Origin: M3007 sp964539805
Lineage (GTDB): Bacteria > Bacteroidota > Bacteroidia > Chitinophagales > Saprospiraceae
NCBI GenBank assembly: GCA_964539805.1
Contig: CAZIKN010000015.1
Coordinates: 1 to 64,000 of the forward strand
Direction of reading: 5' to 3'
DNA: 64,000 bases
The notes beneath the pieces are model-generated. The model did no database searches. It worked only from the letters and a program-made list of their open reading frames with translations, and was not told the origin of the DNA. Below, in pieces: positions 63,328 through 64,000 of the stretch; the first letter of the stretch is position 1; every line of letters begins with the position of its first letter. The translations under genes were made by a program, and so were the position numbers.

Positions 63328-63840
63328 ATGACTTTAAACGAACTATTCAATTATCTTGGTGATAACCCTTTAGTGATGCTGGCTTACTTTGTTGGCGTAC
63401 CACTCACGGCCCTTTTGGCCAATTATATGTCAAAAGGAGAGGGACATGAATCCCCTTGGTCTTATTTTTATTCGATATTAGTGTTTATGGTTGCCGTGCC
63501 GGGCATTTTTGTGACCGCATTGGCCGTTTACATGTTCCTTTTTGAGCGAGGAAGCAGCATATTTAACCTCAATTTAGTTACTCAGGTGTTGCCTTTTGTA
63601 TCCATGATCATCACCTTGGGCATTGTAAAGCGCAATGTCCCATTTGAGTATATCCCGGGCTTTGGGAAGCTCTCTAGTTTGGTCACCTTAATTATGCTCA
63701 CCTTGGGCATCATGTACTTTTTGAACAAACTAAACATTGTGATGGTCGCCTGGGTAAACGTACCTATTCATTATCTGCTTATTGCGTTTGTGGGTATTTT
63801 CCTCCTCATGCGCTTTGCGCTCAAATCGTTGATCTCATGA
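63328..63840 (+). CDS. small integral membrane protein of unknown function
   Basis: 170 residues with about five hydrophobic segments (for example LVMLAYFVGVPLTALLANYM, YSILVFMVAVPGIFVTALAV, LITLIMLTLGIMYFL-like, and the C-terminal YLLIAFVGIFLLMRFALKS). No domain recognised. The stop overlaps the next start (ATGATG at 63837), so it is co-expressed with the following lipoprotein. Confidence 0.8.
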   Translation: MTLNELFNYLGDNPLVMLAYFVGVPLTALLANYMSKGEGHESPWSYFYSILVFMVAVPGIFVTALAVYMFLFERGSSIFNLNLVTQVLPFVSMIITLGIVKRNVPFEYIPGFGKLSSLVTLIMLTLGIMYFLNKLNIVMVAWVNVPIHYLLIAFVGIFLLMRFALKSLIS

Positions 63841-64000
63841 TGTGCTTTTTGCCCTCCTCCCTGTTCTTTCAGCACATAAAAAGGCATAAACCCATAGCGC
63901 TGTTGCTTGTCTTTGCACTTGCTTATGCGGCATGCCAACCCGAATCTGAAAAAAATCATCAGGTGTTTACCCAAGATGATACTGCGGTAGAAATAGCACG
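63837..64000 (+). CDS. lipoprotein, partial (runs off the window)
   Basis: An ATG pair at 63837/63840 overlaps the previous stop. The 55 visible residues comprise a short basic start, a hydrophobic signal (IALLLVFALAYAAC, lipobox AYAAC) and the mature start CQPESEKNHQVFTQDDTAVE. The rest lies outside the window; no family can be named. Confidence 0.8.
   Translation, partial: MMCFLPSSLFFQHIKRHKPIALLLVFALAYAACQPESEKNHQVFTQDDTAVEIA

Noticed and set aside
1..64000. tRNA or rRNA genes
   Set aside because: No cloverleaf-like sequence with a terminal CCA-type acceptor or rRNA-like stretch was found on reading the gaps between genes.

Overview
The window is a stretch of chromosome from a member of the Bacteroidota, most probably a Saprospiraceae-like bacterium. 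The evidence is: several secreted proteins ending in type IX secretion (T9SS) type-A sorting domains; a dockerin-like repeat followed by an LPLWRF-type segment of the Saprospiraceae kind; a SusC-style TonB-dependent receptor with an N-terminal CarboxypepD_reg-like domain; a long Bacteroidota-type isoleucyl-tRNA synthetase with a GIHH active-site variant; and repeated TACTTTTG boxes (the Bacteroidota -7 element TAnnTTTG) close upstream of start codons. Coding density is high. I see no rRNA, tRNA, CRISPR array, phage or intact insertion sequence.

Layout. 0-10 kb: a helical lineage-type protein, a fibronectin-III T9SS cargo, a TMTC-like TPR membrane protein, purM, a MscS channel, an RsmB-type rRNA methyltransferase, an Rpn-family nuclease and a GH3 beta-N-acetylhexosaminidase. 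10-23 kb: aldehyde dehydrogenase, tail-specific protease, glycosyltransferase, fabH, a DUF1015 protein, a PpiD-like foldase, an FG-GAP T9SS protein and a DUF4783 protein. 23-33 kb: ileS behind an apparent isoleucine leader-peptide attenuator, a PaaY-like hexapeptide protein, a tandem pair of duplicated lipoproteins, a decayed gene, a SPOR protein, tadA, a second helical protein and an SDR reductase. 33-43 kb: sodium/solute symporter and alpha/beta hydrolase in overlap, a TonB-dependent receptor broken by an exact 448-bp tandem duplication, a KAS III-like enzyme with an altered catalytic triad, an acyl-CoA ligase and an M1 peptidase. 43-54 kb: T9SS cargo, dgkA, rhomboid protease, M20 peptidase, aspS, then a divergent locus of an HTH/binding-protein-like regulator facing a Cys/Gly-rich membrane protein and its WHLHL-motif partner, and a second TMTC-like protein. 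54-64 kb: an antitoxin with an internally deleted YoeB-type toxin, rsgA, phoH, a DUF2490 protein, a lipoprotein, an HD-domain protein, an HtrA protease, metK, folC, a small membrane protein and the start of a lipoprotein.

Most genes are housekeeping (translation, purine/folate/SAM metabolism, envelope protein quality control, fatty acid synthesis). The most interesting signals are regulatory or structural: (1) a 20-codon leader ORF with four consecutive Ile codons between a promoter box and a terminator hairpin upstream of ileS; (2) the exact 448-bp out-of-frame duplication in the TonB receptor, whose reversal would restore an 875-residue protein; (3) a divergent regulator/Cys-Gly-rich protein locus with three TTGTA-N-TACAA palindromes in its 100-bp intergenic region; (4) a YoeB-family toxin reduced by in-frame internal deletion beside its intact antitoxin; (5) a KAS III paralogue lacking the expected His and Asn.
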